A stretch of 64,000 nt of DNA from Bradyrhizobium sp. MOS002. Its GTDB lineage: Bacteria; Pseudomonadota; Alphaproteobacteria; Rhizobiales; Xanthobacteraceae. Below the pieces are notes generated by a model that saw only the letters and a list, made by a program, of their open reading frames with translations, made no database searches and was not told where the DNA came from. Of this stretch, positions 25,341 through 34,771 are shown piece after piece. The stretch covers positions 62,001 to 126,000 of the forward strand of contig NZ_PYFX01000014.1 in the NCBI RefSeq assembly GCF_003020115.1, given 5' to 3'. Positions within the stretch are counted from its first letter, which is position 1, and each line of letters starts with the position of its first letter. The translations under genes were made by a program, and so were the position numbers.

Positions 25341-28073
25341 TCAGCGGCAGGACGCCCCGATCGCGCGCTCGATGACGGGTCGATTAATCGAGAGGTGGGG
25401 CTCGACCACCAGATCAAGATGTCCACCGACAATCGGAATCACGTCCAGTTCCTCAAACAGCGACTCCCATCCGAGGTGCGGCGTCACGCCAGGCCGATGA
25501 CAGGCAAAGACGGTTGCCTTGACGGCTAGACGAGGCTTGGAATCCCGGACCCAGCGTGCGAACGCGCGCATCCTGAGAATCTCCTCGAGCTCGAGCTTGA
25601 GCATGAAGCGTGTGTTTGCCAGGCGAGGCCATGTAATGGCGTCGATGAGCCTGCAGAATCGAACCTCCTGGCCCAAGCGAGCGGCGGACTTCGCCACGGA
25701 GCGGCAGAACATCCGGTAGATCGTCACTCGATGGGATCTAATCCGCTGCAGCGTACGAGAGAGGGCTTCTCGGTGATTTGATCTGCGAGGGCCGACATTG
25801 GTGTCGAGGATGCCCAGGAATTTAACTGCACGACCTTGTTCGATCAACCGGCTTGCGACTTCGAACGCTACGCCGCCGCCAAGGGAATAGCCGATCATGC
25901 GGACATCGCCGCGTGGTTGGGCTGCATTGATCTGTTCGACGGCCATGGCGGCCACCTCCTGCACGGAATCGCGTCCCGCGAGGCTCCAGCTCAGATCTGG
26001 ATAGCGAATCGGAATCACCCGCGCCACCTTGCCGAGCTGAGCGCCAAATGCGGCCATGCTCGGGCCATAGCCCATGGAGCCCGGCAGTATCACAAGAGCA
26101 GGGAGATTCTCGTTGTTGAGACGCTGCCGCACGGGTGGCTCCGCCGTCGCAATAGCTCGGATCATGTCTTCAGCACTCATATCGACCGTGAACGCTTCCA
26201 TGTTGACTTCCCGGCCGATGAGGTCTTCGATATCCATAACGCAGCGCAGCAGCTTTAGGGAATCACCGCCGGCCTCATCCCAGCGTCCGGCCGCTTCTGG
26301 CACGCCGAGAATGCTGCTCCATACCTGCTGCATGATCCTGTTGGCCTCGGCCATTCCTTGCATCGTCGGCGTGGGCGCGGGCGAGGTCGTTTTTCTCTCG
26401 AGATCGAGCAGTTTCAGCTTGGCGTGATCGATCTTACCTCCTGGAAGGCGCGGCATCTCCAGTATCTCGTGCAGCCTGGTCGGATGCAAAGCCGCAGGAA
26501 CAGCTTGTCGGATGCTGTTGCGAACGTCGGTCCGGAAGTGCGCTCGTTGTGGATCGGCCGGCGATGCAAACAGGACCAGCTCGTTCGCGTCCGTCACGAC
26601 AGCGACAGCGTCCTTCACATAGGGGAGCTTGCGCAACGCACTCTCGAGCTCCGCCGGCTCAACACGCTGGCCATTGATCTTGAGCTGGCGTCCCTTCCGT
26701 CCAACGATCCGCATCAGTCCGTGCGTATTCACAATGACGAGGTCGCCGGTCTGATAGATGCGAGACTTTGGGTCATCGGCGGCCGGCAATGCCGGAGAGA
26801 GTCGTCCGTCCTCCCAGTATCCGAGCATGATGTACCTGCTCTTGATCACCAGTTCGCCGACTTCACCGTGCGGGACGGGCTTTCCATTTTCGTCGACCAC
26901 AGCGTACGATATGCCGGGAAGCAGGTAGCCAACAGGAACGGTGACGCCGTCCTCTCGCCATTGCTTGGGGAGAAACCACTGGGAGCCGGTGGTTTCCGTC
27001 GACAGATAGCTGACCTGGATGAAGCAATTTGGTGGTATCGCTCGCCGAACGAGCGCGATATCGGTCCACAGGACCTTCTCCCCCCCGATGCGGATCATGC
27101 GAAGCGAGTCGAGATCGCCTGGCCGGCTTGCGTTGATCAATGCACGCACCAGGGCTGGTACAACGTATGTAATCGTCACCTGTTGCGTGGTGATCTGGCG
27201 GAGAACACCGCGCAATCCGAGCGCCTCGACGTCGACGAGATGCAGTTTCGCCCCCGTCAACAAAGCGGAGAGCATCTCCCGGCAACCCGCAATCGTGGTG
27301 GGGCCGCTCAGAGGCATGAAGACGTCTGTCGCACCTATGTGGCAGGCGTCCACATATTGCTGGACCCGCTGGAGCAGGTTGCGTTGGCTGTTTACGACCC
27401 CTTTCGGTGCTCCGGTGCTGCCGGAGGTGTAGAGCACCACGGCAGGCGCATCGACCGAAACCTGAGGGAGTCTTGAAGTTGAAGCGGAAGGGGCGCTGGC
27501 GGCGGCGACGTCGAGCGAGTGCAGGCCGTGCTGCTTGATCCACCCGGCGGAGCTGTCGCCGTCTTCTCCGATCAGCACGGAAATCCGCGCGGCTGCGACG
27601 ATAGCCGTGAGCCGCTGCGCTGGATCGCGGGGATTGAGTGGAACGAGGATGCGTCCGGCTGCCATGCATGCCAGCATAGCGATTGGTTGCCAGGCCGAGC
27701 TGCGCAATAGCCATCCGACGGCTTCTTGCTCCGGGATCAGCTCGCTGATCGCCTGGGCCAAGCTCAAGACTCGAGACAACAGCTGCGCGTAGGTGAAGCT
27801 GTGATTGCCGTCGCTGATTGCGAGCTTGTCGGCGAACTTCGCCGTCACCGCAATCAGGTGTTCGATGGCGGGGACTCTGGCAAAACCGGCTTCCAGGGGA
27901 TCGAATGATCGATCGACCGGACCGTTCAGGTCGAGAGGCACTGCCACGGGGCTTAGCCAGCTCAGCGTCGCTGGAGCTTGCTGAAGGGTCGAGGCCAGGT
28001 GTGCGTCAAGGGAGTCGCTTGGATCACCCGACGGATGGCCAGATATCTGAAGCCGCATCACCGTAGTTGTCAT
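25341..28073 (-). CDS. NRPS-like protein: adenylation, carrier and thioesterase domains
   Basis: About 910 residues with no condensation domain. Adenylation domain (about 75-560): AVVLYTSGSTGAPKGVVNSQ, SYLSTETTGSQWFLPKQW, RIYQTGDLVIVNTHGLMRIV and PRLPGGKIDHAKL. Carrier domain (about 585-660): the phosphopantetheine serine in EAGGDSLKLLRCVMDI. Thioesterase domain (about 675-910): LVILPGSMGYGPSMAAFGAQ, PIRYPDLSW and MIGYSLGGGVAFEVASRL with the nucleophile serine. It should activate an amino or carboxylic acid, hold it as a thioester and release or transfer it. The ATG at 28073 has AGGA just before it and is preferred over 28094. It is last in the run from the GT4 gene, 136 bp after the Wzc-like gene. 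The thioesterase is paralogous to the free one at 46474-47397. Confidence 0.9.
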   Translation of the reverse strand: MTTTVMRLQISGHPSGDPSDSLDAHLASTLQQAPATLSWLSPVAVPLDLNGPVDRSFDPLEAGFARVPAIEHLIAVTAKFADKLAISDGNHSFTYAQLLSRVLSLAQAISELIPEQEAVGWLLRSSAWQPIAMLACMAAGRILVPLNPRDPAQRLTAIVAAARISVLIGEDGDSSAGWIKQHGLHSLDVAAASAPSASTSRLPQVSVDAPAVVLYTSGSTGAPKGVVNSQRNLLQRVQQYVDACHIGATDVFMPLSGPTTIAGCREMLSALLTGAKLHLVDVEALGLRGVLRQITTQQVTITYVVPALVRALINASRPGDLDSLRMIRIGGEKVLWTDIALVRRAIPPNCFIQVSYLSTETTGSQWFLPKQWREDGVTVPVGYLLPGISYAVVDENGKPVPHGEVGELVIKSRYIMLGYWEDGRLSPALPAADDPKSRIYQTGDLVIVNTHGLMRIVGRKGRQLKINGQRVEPAELESALRKLPYVKDAVAVVTDANELVLFASPADPQRAHFRTDVRNSIRQAVPAALHPTRLHEILEMPRLPGGKIDHAKLKLLDLERKTTSPAPTPTMQGMAEANRIMQQVWSSILGVPEAAGRWDEAGGDSLKLLRCVMDIEDLIGREVNMEAFTVDMSAEDMIRAIATAEPPVRQRLNNENLPALVILPGSMGYGPSMAAFGAQLGKVARVIPIRYPDLSWSLAGRDSVQEVAAMAVEQINAAQPRGDVRMIGYSLGGGVAFEVASRLIEQGRAVKFLGILDTNVGPRRSNHREALSRTLQRIRSHRVTIYRMFCRSVAKSAARLGQEVRFCRLIDAITWPRLANTRFMLKLELEEILRMRAFARWVRDSKPRLAVKATVFACHRPGVTPHLGWESLFEELDVIPIVGGHLDLVVEPHLSINRPVIERAIGASCR

Positions 28074-28209
28074 TTTCCTATCCCAACGTATCAATCAGGC
28101 TTGGCCCCGCATAGTTCAAATGAAGGACGCCGGTTTCGTACCAGCGGCGGGTCGATCGGGTGCCTGCCATATCGAAGGGCCCAGGTGATTAACCCAAGCA
28201 GTCTGGTAG

Positions 28210-30099
28210 TCATCGCCGTGGTCTCATGCGAGCTTCCGCCTGGTCGGAAACATTGATTACAGGTTCGATGCTTGTCCACCGGACCACCGCTGTTTTAAAG
28301 CAGCGATAGTAATGCAGCAAAGTCGATGTCGATGACGGCTCCAGATCCGAGGGCGCGAGCTCGGACGGTACTCCGTGCGTTAGGACACACCAGAGCTTGA
28401 CACGAGCATCGAGATCCGAGGTTCCGCAAAACCGATTCAAATTGCTCCGTACGACGTCGCGGCTCGTGCTTCCGGCGCGGACGGCAAGTAGAACGTGATC
28501 CGCCCAGGAGGCGAGGAGGCGCACCTCCGGCGCATCATCCAGTGATGGTGCGTTGATGACGACCAGATCGTAGGTGTTTCTGAAGTGCTCGAATAACGAG
28601 GCGACCTGCGGACCCGCCAACGGCCCCAGGCGACTGCCCTCGGACAATCTCGACGATATGTAGTCAATTCCGAGCTCCGGGATGTGCTGCACGGCCTTGG
28701 CAGCAGCTCCGTCGTGCGCCAACAGTTTGAACAGATCTGCAGCCTCACCTCCGACGCGCCTTGGCAATTGAGAGAAGTCCAGGAACAGAACGCGCTGTCC
28801 GAGTTGCGCCGCGCAAAAGCCGAAACTCCAGGCGATAGCGCTCTTGCCTTCACCGTGCAAGCTGGATGTCACCAGGATGACATGCCGCTTCTGTGGCGAG
28901 ACCGAATCGGCGGCCATAAGCGATACGACGGTCGAGCGAACGGCCCTGTTATGCAAGACAGCCGATTGCTGTACGAAGCGCTGTGGCGAGATGCTCAGCT
29001 CCGGCGGGATCGAGCGGATCAACCCGAGGCACGGGATGTCCAGGGCCTCTGCAGCTTCTGCCTCGGTGTGCAGACTTCGATCGAAGCGCTTAAGGACGAT
29101 CGCGACGAGACATGCCAGGAGCGCGAAGATGATCGTGATCGGTGGAACAAGGAGTAACGGGTTCAACGAGCTCGGAAAGTCGGGTGGCGAGGCGTCCGCG
29201 ATGACGGTCACGTCTGGCTCGGCGACCACGCCCTTCGTGGTAAGATCCTGCCGCTTTCGTATCAGCGTTTCATATTGCTGCGCCAATGTAGTGATTTTCC
29301 ACTCCAGCGCAGCGGCGGCCTGTGCGGCTGCCTGTGATGACGAGGTCTGACCTGAGAGACGGGCGTCCCATTCCGCCTTCGCGCTTGACAATTCGCGCTG
29401 AACATTCGCCGATTGCGCTGCGATGGCGTCCAGAGCCTGCAGCTCCACGGCCCGCTTTTGCCGGACGAGCTCGTCAGCGTAGGATCGGGCGACCAGGTTT
29501 GCGACGTCTGCAGCTCGTCGCGGATTGGCGTCGCTCGCGACTACGCTGACAACTCTCGATCGGCGCTCCTGGCTGACCTTCAGGCGCCCTTTCAATCCTG
29601 CCACCGCCGCGCCATCGCTCGGAAGGTCTCTCTGGAAGGAGACGAACCCCTGTATCTTTGACAAGGCGTTGCGGAGCAGCGAAGCCGTACCGTTCTCGTT
29701 GGCCGGGGTCTCGAGCATCCTGAGTGCCGGCAGGAGCCGCCGCAGATATGCATCGGATGACATGACCGTCACGTGCGTATCAATCGTTGGGTCGTCCGAA
29801 CCGCCAGTCGGCGTGGAATTTCCGGGTGCACCGGGATTGTCGGCCGCTCCTCCACCTCGAGCGCTGACGACGAGCTGTGCCGTCGCGAGATAAGTGGGCG
29901 ACATGAGAAGACTACCGAGCACTGCGAGCAGCGCGCCCGCGCCGATCATTTTGACAATGAAGAGCTTGTATCGCCTGATGCTCTCGAAGACATGCTTAAT
30001 TGCCGCGACCGCCTCATCAGGAGGTGACTCGTCACCTTTTGACCGGCCCTGAGCCAGGACAGTCACCGGCAGAATCCGTTTACTTGTGAACGCTTCCAT
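28210..30099 (-). CDS. Wzc/ExoP-type polysaccharide co-polymerase with degenerate kinase domain
   Basis: Inner-membrane chain-length regulator of Wzy-dependent export, about 629 residues. The N-terminal Wzz domain starts after a helix (IVKMIGAGALLAVLGSLLMS) with TYLATAQLVVSARGGG, followed by a periplasmic coiled coil and a second helix (PSSLNPLLLVPPITIIFALL). The cytoplasmic ATPase domain has Walker A VTSSLHGEGKSAIAWS, Walker A' RVLFLDFSQLP and the Walker B-like VVINAPSLDDA. In tyrosine kinases of this class Walker B has Asp where this has Asn, and the usual C-terminal tyrosine cluster is missing, so autophosphorylation is doubtful. Start at 30099 avoids overlap with asnB; the frame is open further upstream. 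Confidence 0.85.
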   Translation of the reverse strand: MEAFTSKRILPVTVLAQGRSKGDESPPDEAVAAIKHVFESIRRYKLFIVKMIGAGALLAVLGSLLMSPTYLATAQLVVSARGGGAADNPGAPGNSTPTGGSDDPTIDTHVTVMSSDAYLRRLLPALRMLETPANENGTASLLRNALSKIQGFVSFQRDLPSDGAAVAGLKGRLKVSQERRSRVVSVVASDANPRRAADVANLVARSYADELVRQKRAVELQALDAIAAQSANVQRELSSAKAEWDARLSGQTSSSQAAAQAAAALEWKITTLAQQYETLIRKRQDLTTKGVVAEPDVTVIADASPPDFPSSLNPLLLVPPITIIFALLACLVAIVLKRFDRSLHTEAEAAEALDIPCLGLIRSIPPELSISPQRFVQQSAVLHNRAVRSTVVSLMAADSVSPQKRHVILVTSSLHGEGKSAIAWSFGFCAAQLGQRVLFLDFSQLPRRVGGEAADLFKLLAHDGAAAKAVQHIPELGIDYISSRLSEGSRLGPLAGPQVASLFEHFRNTYDLVVINAPSLDDAPEVRLLASWADHVLLAVRAGSTSRDVVRSNLNRFCGTSDLDARVKLWCVLTHGVPSELAPSDLEPSSTSTLLHYYRCFKTAVVRWTSIEPVINVSDQAEARMRPRR

Positions 30100-30110
30100 C
30101 GCATGCTCCT

Positions 30111-32099
30111 CTACTGCGCCGGTTCCATCACGCCTGCTGTTCGCGACGGCCCGGACGTATCTGCTGAGTCGAGCCAGGACTGCAGCATCAAGACAGCCCA
30201 TAGCGGTCGTGAGAAATCGCGGCGACCGCTAAGATGTTGAAGCCAGCACTCCTGCACGCGGGAAACGTCCAGGAAATGCTGGTTGCGAAGATGCGACTCC
30301 GAAAGGAGGTCCGACGCCCACGAACGAAGCGGTCCCTTCAGCCAGGAGCCGATTGGCACGTCAAAGCCCTGTTTCGGTCGCTCAAACAGGTGGCGCGGCA
30401 GGTAGCGGCCAAGGACCTCGCGCAGGAGCCATTTTCCCCGACCATGACGCACCTTCGCGGAATTCGGCAGCGCCCAGCTGAACTCGACAACGCGATGATC
30501 CAGAAGGGGGCAGCGGGCCTCCAGGCTCGTGGCCATGGTCGCGCGGTCGAGCTTCACGAGAATATCGCTCGGGAGATATCCAAGCATATCCCGAACGATA
30601 AAATCGGACAGCAGATCGTCGAGCGGCGGGATCGAGTCCAGCTCCGGGCCTGCTTGGGTTCGCGTCAACTGCAGTTCCGAGAGCTGCGTCGACCGGCGGT
30701 ACATCTCGCCGACGTCATTGCTGCTAATAAGGTCTGCAAGGCGGTTGATCCGGTCGCCGTGTGTCATGCGCTGCAACCAACCTGGAAGACCAAGTGTTTC
30801 GATCACGCTTTCGCGCATGCCGCGCCCGAGCATCGCCACACCGCTGGCGGCCACGGTCCGGATCGATCGGTTAAGGCTCAGCAGGGGCGCTAAGCGCGCC
30901 GAAAGTACGTGCCTGGAATACCCTCCGAAGCACTCGTCACCCCCGTCGCCCGAAAGCGCAACAGTGACATCCTGCCGCGCAAGGCGAGATAGAAGCAGTG
31001 TCGGGATCTGCGATTCGTCGGCAAACGGCTCGTCCCAGATGGTTGGGAGTTCGGGGATGACCGCTCTGGCGTCCGCGGAGGTCAGACGTAGCTCGGTATG
31101 GCTGGTGCCGAGGTGTCGCGCCACGGCCGCAGCATTAGCTGTCTCATCAAAGGCGCGCTCACCGAATCCGATTGTAAAGGTCCGCACCGGGCGCGCCGAT
31201 TGGGCCTGCATCAGGGCCGCGACGGTCGAACTGTCTATTCCGCCCGACAGGAACAGCCCGACCGGAACGTCGGCAACCATTCGGTCGGCGACCGCGGCCT
31301 TGAGCAGATCGCAAGCCTGCGAGATGAGCTGCTGGTCATCGGCAGCGGCCAGCGCTGCGCGGCCCGTGTGCGCGACATCGGCCAACGACCACCAACAGCG
31401 CGCGCGTTCTCGTAACGCTGCTGCATCCCGGCAGACCGAGAGGTCCTCGGCACGGATCGATAGGGCGCCCCCGGGTGGAATCTTGAGGACGCCTCGCCAT
31501 ATGCACTGGTCTTCCGGCAACCATCCCCGGCTTAGAAACTCCGCAACTGCCCCCGGGTCGATCTCCTGGTGAAACTCGGGGAATGCCGCGATGGCCTTCA
31601 ACTCAGATGCGAACACGACCGCGTTCGACGTCCGCGCGACATAGAGCGGCTTTTTTCCCATTCGATCGCGGGCCAGGTGCAGAGTGCGGTTCAGCCGATC
31701 CCACAAGCCGATTGCGAACATGCCATTGCAGCGCTGGAGAGCCTTCTCCAAGCCCCATTTTTCGACTAGGGCAAGCAAGACCTCGGTATCGCTATTGCCC
31801 GTGAAGCGCTTGCCTGCGCTCTCGAGCTCTCGCCGCAATCGCTTGTAGTTGTAGATCTCGCCGTTGAACGTAATGACGAAGCGGCCGTCACTCGAAAGCA
31901 TTGGCTGCCGGCCCGCATCGGAGAGATCGATAATGGACAGCCTGCGATGCCCGAACGCAACGCCGGCGTCGCGATCGCTCCAGAACCCGTGCGCATCAGG
32001 ACCGCGGTGGCGCAGGCGAGCCGTCATCGGCCCTATCGCCGCCAGATCGGCGGATCGAGAAGCCTGTGGCGACCGAAGGATTCCTGTAATTCCGCACAT
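30111..32099 (-). CDS. asnB: Asparagine-synthetase-type glutamine amidotransferase
   Basis: Class II amidotransferase of 662 residues. The catalytic Cys follows the initiator Met (MCGITGILRS), with RLRHRGPDAHGFW, RLSIIDLSDAGRQPM and FNGEIYNYKRLRRELES in the glutaminase half. The synthetase half has the ATP pyrophosphatase loop VGLFLSGGIDSSTVAALM (near residue 285) and SGDGGDECFGGYSRH. Family members make asparagine or amidate other carboxylates such as sugar uronic acids (WbpS in Pseudomonas). It is third in the run GT4-Wzy-AsnB-Wzc-NRPS with only 3 bp to the Wzy gene, so amidation of the polysaccharide or its decoration is the better guess. A second, more distant AsnB is at 43477-45504. Confidence 0.9.
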   Translation of the reverse strand: MCGITGILRSPQASRSADLAAIGPMTARLRHRGPDAHGFWSDRDAGVAFGHRRLSIIDLSDAGRQPMLSSDGRFVITFNGEIYNYKRLRRELESAGKRFTGNSDTEVLLALVEKWGLEKALQRCNGMFAIGLWDRLNRTLHLARDRMGKKPLYVARTSNAVVFASELKAIAAFPEFHQEIDPGAVAEFLSRGWLPEDQCIWRGVLKIPPGGALSIRAEDLSVCRDAAALRERARCWWSLADVAHTGRAALAAADDQQLISQACDLLKAAVADRMVADVPVGLFLSGGIDSSTVAALMQAQSARPVRTFTIGFGERAFDETANAAAVARHLGTSHTELRLTSADARAVIPELPTIWDEPFADESQIPTLLLSRLARQDVTVALSGDGGDECFGGYSRHVLSARLAPLLSLNRSIRTVAASGVAMLGRGMRESVIETLGLPGWLQRMTHGDRINRLADLISSNDVGEMYRRSTQLSELQLTRTQAGPELDSIPPLDDLLSDFIVRDMLGYLPSDILVKLDRATMATSLEARCPLLDHRVVEFSWALPNSAKVRHGRGKWLLREVLGRYLPRHLFERPKQGFDVPIGSWLKGPLRSWASDLLSESHLRNQHFLDVSRVQECWLQHLSGRRDFSRPLWAVLMLQSWLDSADTSGPSRTAGVMEPAQ

Positions 32100-32102
32100 T
32101 GT

Positions 32103-33359
32103 TTAACTTCCAACTCGCGCATGCGCCAATGAGCGCCGATCCGAGCCCAAGATGAGGCCCAGCGTGACGGCAAACCACACGGTCGGGTGCCGCAGAATGA
32201 AATGACTGAAGCTGAAGACGGCGAGTGCAAAGATCAGGACAGCCAGGGCATCGAGCCGTGCGCGGAGCAGGAGCGCAAAGGTGCCGGCAAGCAGGCTGAA
32301 AATGGCGATCACCCCAAGCAGTCCGCCTTGGGTGAACACGTCCAAGAGGGTGCTGTGAGCTTCCACCGGCAGCGCTACGCCCTTGTCAGTGATTCCGGTT
32401 GGCTTCTCCAGATGCGGCCCAGGCCCAAGGCCGAACGACCCGGACTCCAGTCCGACATGCAAGGCGTCTTGCCAAAGACTTAGCCGTAGATTGGCAGTTG
32501 CCTTCGTTGCCTCACCGCCACGATCCTTCATCAGGCCGGCCGCCAGCCCCTCGACATCATTCGCGGTTGCCAGCCCGTAGGGAAGCAGCGAGAGCGAAAG
32601 GGGAATTATCGCCACTACGGCGATCACTGCAGCTGCGAAACGAAGGCTCCATCGAGGTTCGGGGGATGTCAGCCAACTCCGCAAGCGCAGCGCAATGAGC
32701 AGCGGTATCGATAGCGACATCGAGATAAGAAACGTATCGCTCTTCGTCAGCCGGCCGACGACGAATGTTACGATGCAGCTAAACACCGCGACGGCCCGGC
32801 CAAACCGCTTGGCGATCAGAGCCATGTGAAGCGAGATTGGTGTTAGAACCGCACAGTAGATTGCAAGCTGGTTTGGATTCTCCGACCATCCGCGAAACCG
32901 GTCCCAATACCACGGATCGACCGACGGAATACTGAGGTAGCCCCAGCCCGCTGCAAGTTGCACCGCCACGGCGAGGAGCCAGAATCCGATTAGGAACCAT
33001 AGCGAGTGGCGTAAGGTATCCTCCGGTCTCAACGTTGCAGCCACCAGGCAAGTGAGGGCCGCCAAGAGGAGATATGCGAAGATGTCGTGCACGACGAGAT
33101 CTGGCTCGACGATCTCCGGGCGCAGCAATGCAAGCAAGCCGCCGAAACTCTGAATCAAGACAAAGCCGCCCCAGAATATAAGGAGCCAGAGCAGAGCTTG
33201 CGGGTTGCAAATTCTTGAACCGACGAAGAGATGCAGGGATGCGAGACCGAGCCAGAGGACGAGGCAGGCCTCCCCGATGCCCAGGGGAAACGCGGGAAGA
33301 CGCAACTGCGAGGCTGTCCCGAGCACGAGGCCAAGCGCAAGAAGGGCACTGCCGATCAT
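32103..33359 (-). CDS. O-antigen ligase/polymerase-family protein (Wzy-like)
   Basis: 418 residues and almost entirely hydrophobic, with about ten or more helices (ALLALGLVLGTASQLRLPAF; ALLWLLIFWGGFVLIQSFGG; FLISMSLSIPLLIALRLRSW) and a large loop containing FGLGPGPHLEKP and PVEAHSTLLDVFTQGGLLGV. The GxGxGxx and VEAHSTLLDVFxQGGLLG patterns are typical of WaaL/Wzy-type polymerases. It would polymerise repeat units in the periplasm. Its start overlaps the GT4 stop by four bases. Confidence 0.85.
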   Translation of the reverse strand: MIGSALLALGLVLGTASQLRLPAFPLGIGEACLVLWLGLASLHLFVGSRICNPQALLWLLIFWGGFVLIQSFGGLLALLRPEIVEPDLVVHDIFAYLLLAALTCLVAATLRPEDTLRHSLWFLIGFWLLAVAVQLAAGWGYLSIPSVDPWYWDRFRGWSENPNQLAIYCAVLTPISLHMALIAKRFGRAVAVFSCIVTFVVGRLTKSDTFLISMSLSIPLLIALRLRSWLTSPEPRWSLRFAAAVIAVVAIIPLSLSLLPYGLATANDVEGLAAGLMKDRGGEATKATANLRLSLWQDALHVGLESGSFGLGPGPHLEKPTGITDKGVALPVEAHSTLLDVFTQGGLLGVIAIFSLLAGTFALLLRARLDALAVLIFALAVFSFSHFILRHPTVWFAVTLGLILGSDRRSLAHARVGS

Positions 33360-34543
33360 TGTATTTCACTGCCGCTGTGCGCCGCCGCCCGCCAGCCACT
33401 GAAATAGCTGCCGGAAAGCAGCTGCGTGTAAAGCTCTGCATAGCGATCGGCGACCACGTTGAGGTCGAACTGTTTGCGCACCACGTTGATCGAGCGTTGA
33501 CCCATCTTCTTTGCGCGCGGGGAATCCTGAAGAAGTTCGAGAATTGAGTCTGCGAGCGCGCGCGGGTCACGCGGCGTTACAAGTTTGCCGTTCCAGTCTT
33601 CGCGGACCACATCATCGCACCCCGGCATGCGGGAGGCGACGATTGGAACGCCAGCCAATCCGGCTTCCAAAAGAACACGGGGAATGCCTTCACGATATTC
33701 GGTCGGAAAGGCAAAGAGGTCGGCGATACCCAGGAGGACGGGAATATCCGATCGGGCGCCGGTCGCAATCACATACGGCGCGTGAGCCTCGATCAGCGCC
33801 TGACCTACGGCGAACGGACCCTCGCTTTCGCGCGGACCCACGAGCAGAAATCGGACATTCGGGCGGACCTCATGCACGAGCTTCGCCGCTTCGAGGAGCG
33901 TTGTGATTCCTTTTTGTACGGTTAATCGGCTTACTGTCACGACAATCTCGGCATCGCGCAGCCCGAGTTCGGCGCGTAGCTCGGCAGGCGAGGCGGTTCG
34001 CGCTCGCGCCGCTTCGAAAGCGCCGACATCGATCCCCGAGCTTCCGATGATGACAGATGAGCTCTTTCCAAGCAGGCGGTGTCGTTGAAAGAACCTGCTG
34101 TCGGCCTTGTTCTGGAAAACCGTTGCGGCGGTCCAGCAGGCAGCCAGGCGTTGCATCGCCAGATAGACAGGGCGAAAGGCCAAGGCTCTCAATTCTGTCG
34201 ATGAAAATACCCATCCCATTCCGTTGATCGTGCGCACAACGGGTAGGGAGCCGCGAAGCGCCAGCGGCGCAAACAGGTTGGGCTTGGTATCAAACGTCTG
34301 GATCACGTCGGGCCGAGCGCTCTTCACGAGCCGCGCCAACTGACCCATGGCAGCGCGATCGGAAAAGCCCACGCCAAATCTGTCGAACTGATATTGATGA
34401 TACGGGATTCCGGTCTTCGCGAATGCAGATACTGCACCAGTGCCGGCCGCGCTCACACGCAGACCGCGGTTCTGCAGAGCCACCAGGAACGGGATACGCA
34501 GAGCGTGATCCTCGCCTCCTACGCAAAACACGTGCAGCGCCAT
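33356..34543 (-). CDS. Glycosyltransferase family 4 (group 1)
   Basis: GT-B-fold enzyme of 395 residues that adds a sugar to the lipid-linked repeat unit at the cytoplasmic face. The N-terminal MALHVFCVGGEDHALRIPFL and VIQTFDTKPNLFAPLALRG lead to a C-terminal donor domain with VVTVSRLTVQKGITTLLEAA, RFLLVGPRESEGPF and FAFPTEYREGIPRVLLEAGL, which carries the E(x)7E motif. It is first of the GT4-Wzy-AsnB-Wzc-NRPS unit. A copy of the shared box lies 119 bp upstream. Donor and acceptor are unknown. Confidence 0.9.
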   Translation of the reverse strand: MALHVFCVGGEDHALRIPFLVALQNRGLRVSAAGTGAVSAFAKTGIPYHQYQFDRFGVGFSDRAAMGQLARLVKSARPDVIQTFDTKPNLFAPLALRGSLPVVRTINGMGWVFSSTELRALAFRPVYLAMQRLAACWTAATVFQNKADSRFFQRHRLLGKSSSVIIGSSGIDVGAFEAARARTASPAELRAELGLRDAEIVVTVSRLTVQKGITTLLEAAKLVHEVRPNVRFLLVGPRESEGPFAVGQALIEAHAPYVIATGARSDIPVLLGIADLFAFPTEYREGIPRVLLEAGLAGVPIVASRMPGCDDVVREDWNGKLVTPRDPRALADSILELLQDSPRAKKMGQRSINVVRKQFDLNVVADRYAELYTQLLSGSYFSGWRAAAHSGSEIQ

Positions 34544-34661
34544 GTTGGCTCCCTTCCAACCTTTTGAGCAACTCCGCCAAGATGTCGATCTTCGCGTAGG
34601 CCTCCCGGTCTTCTCTGCGAAAGTTTGACAGGATCAGGTTAGGACGTGGCCGCGGCCTGTC

Positions 34662-34678
34662 TTCATTCATTCGCATGA
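34662..34678 (-). promoter_or_regulatory. Shared polysaccharide-locus box, copy 1 (GT4-Wzy-AsnB-Wzc-NRPS unit)
   Basis: The plus strand reads TTCATTCATTCGCATGA; the box points toward the GT4 gene 119 bp away. CCTA begins 18 nt after the box in the direction of transcription. Confidence 0.8.
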
Positions 34679-34771
34679 CAGCGGAAGTGAGCGGTTGGCG
34701 GACGTGCTCCGGGCCGCGAAGCACGTCGATGTCCGACCAGTCGAGAAACGACACGGTAGTCCGCGTCCGCG

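Noticed and set aside
28113..28129. Box-like sequence upstream of the NRPS-like gene
   Set aside because: 13 of 17 matches, but the orientation is wrong for the minus-strand gene and three mismatches hit invariant bases.
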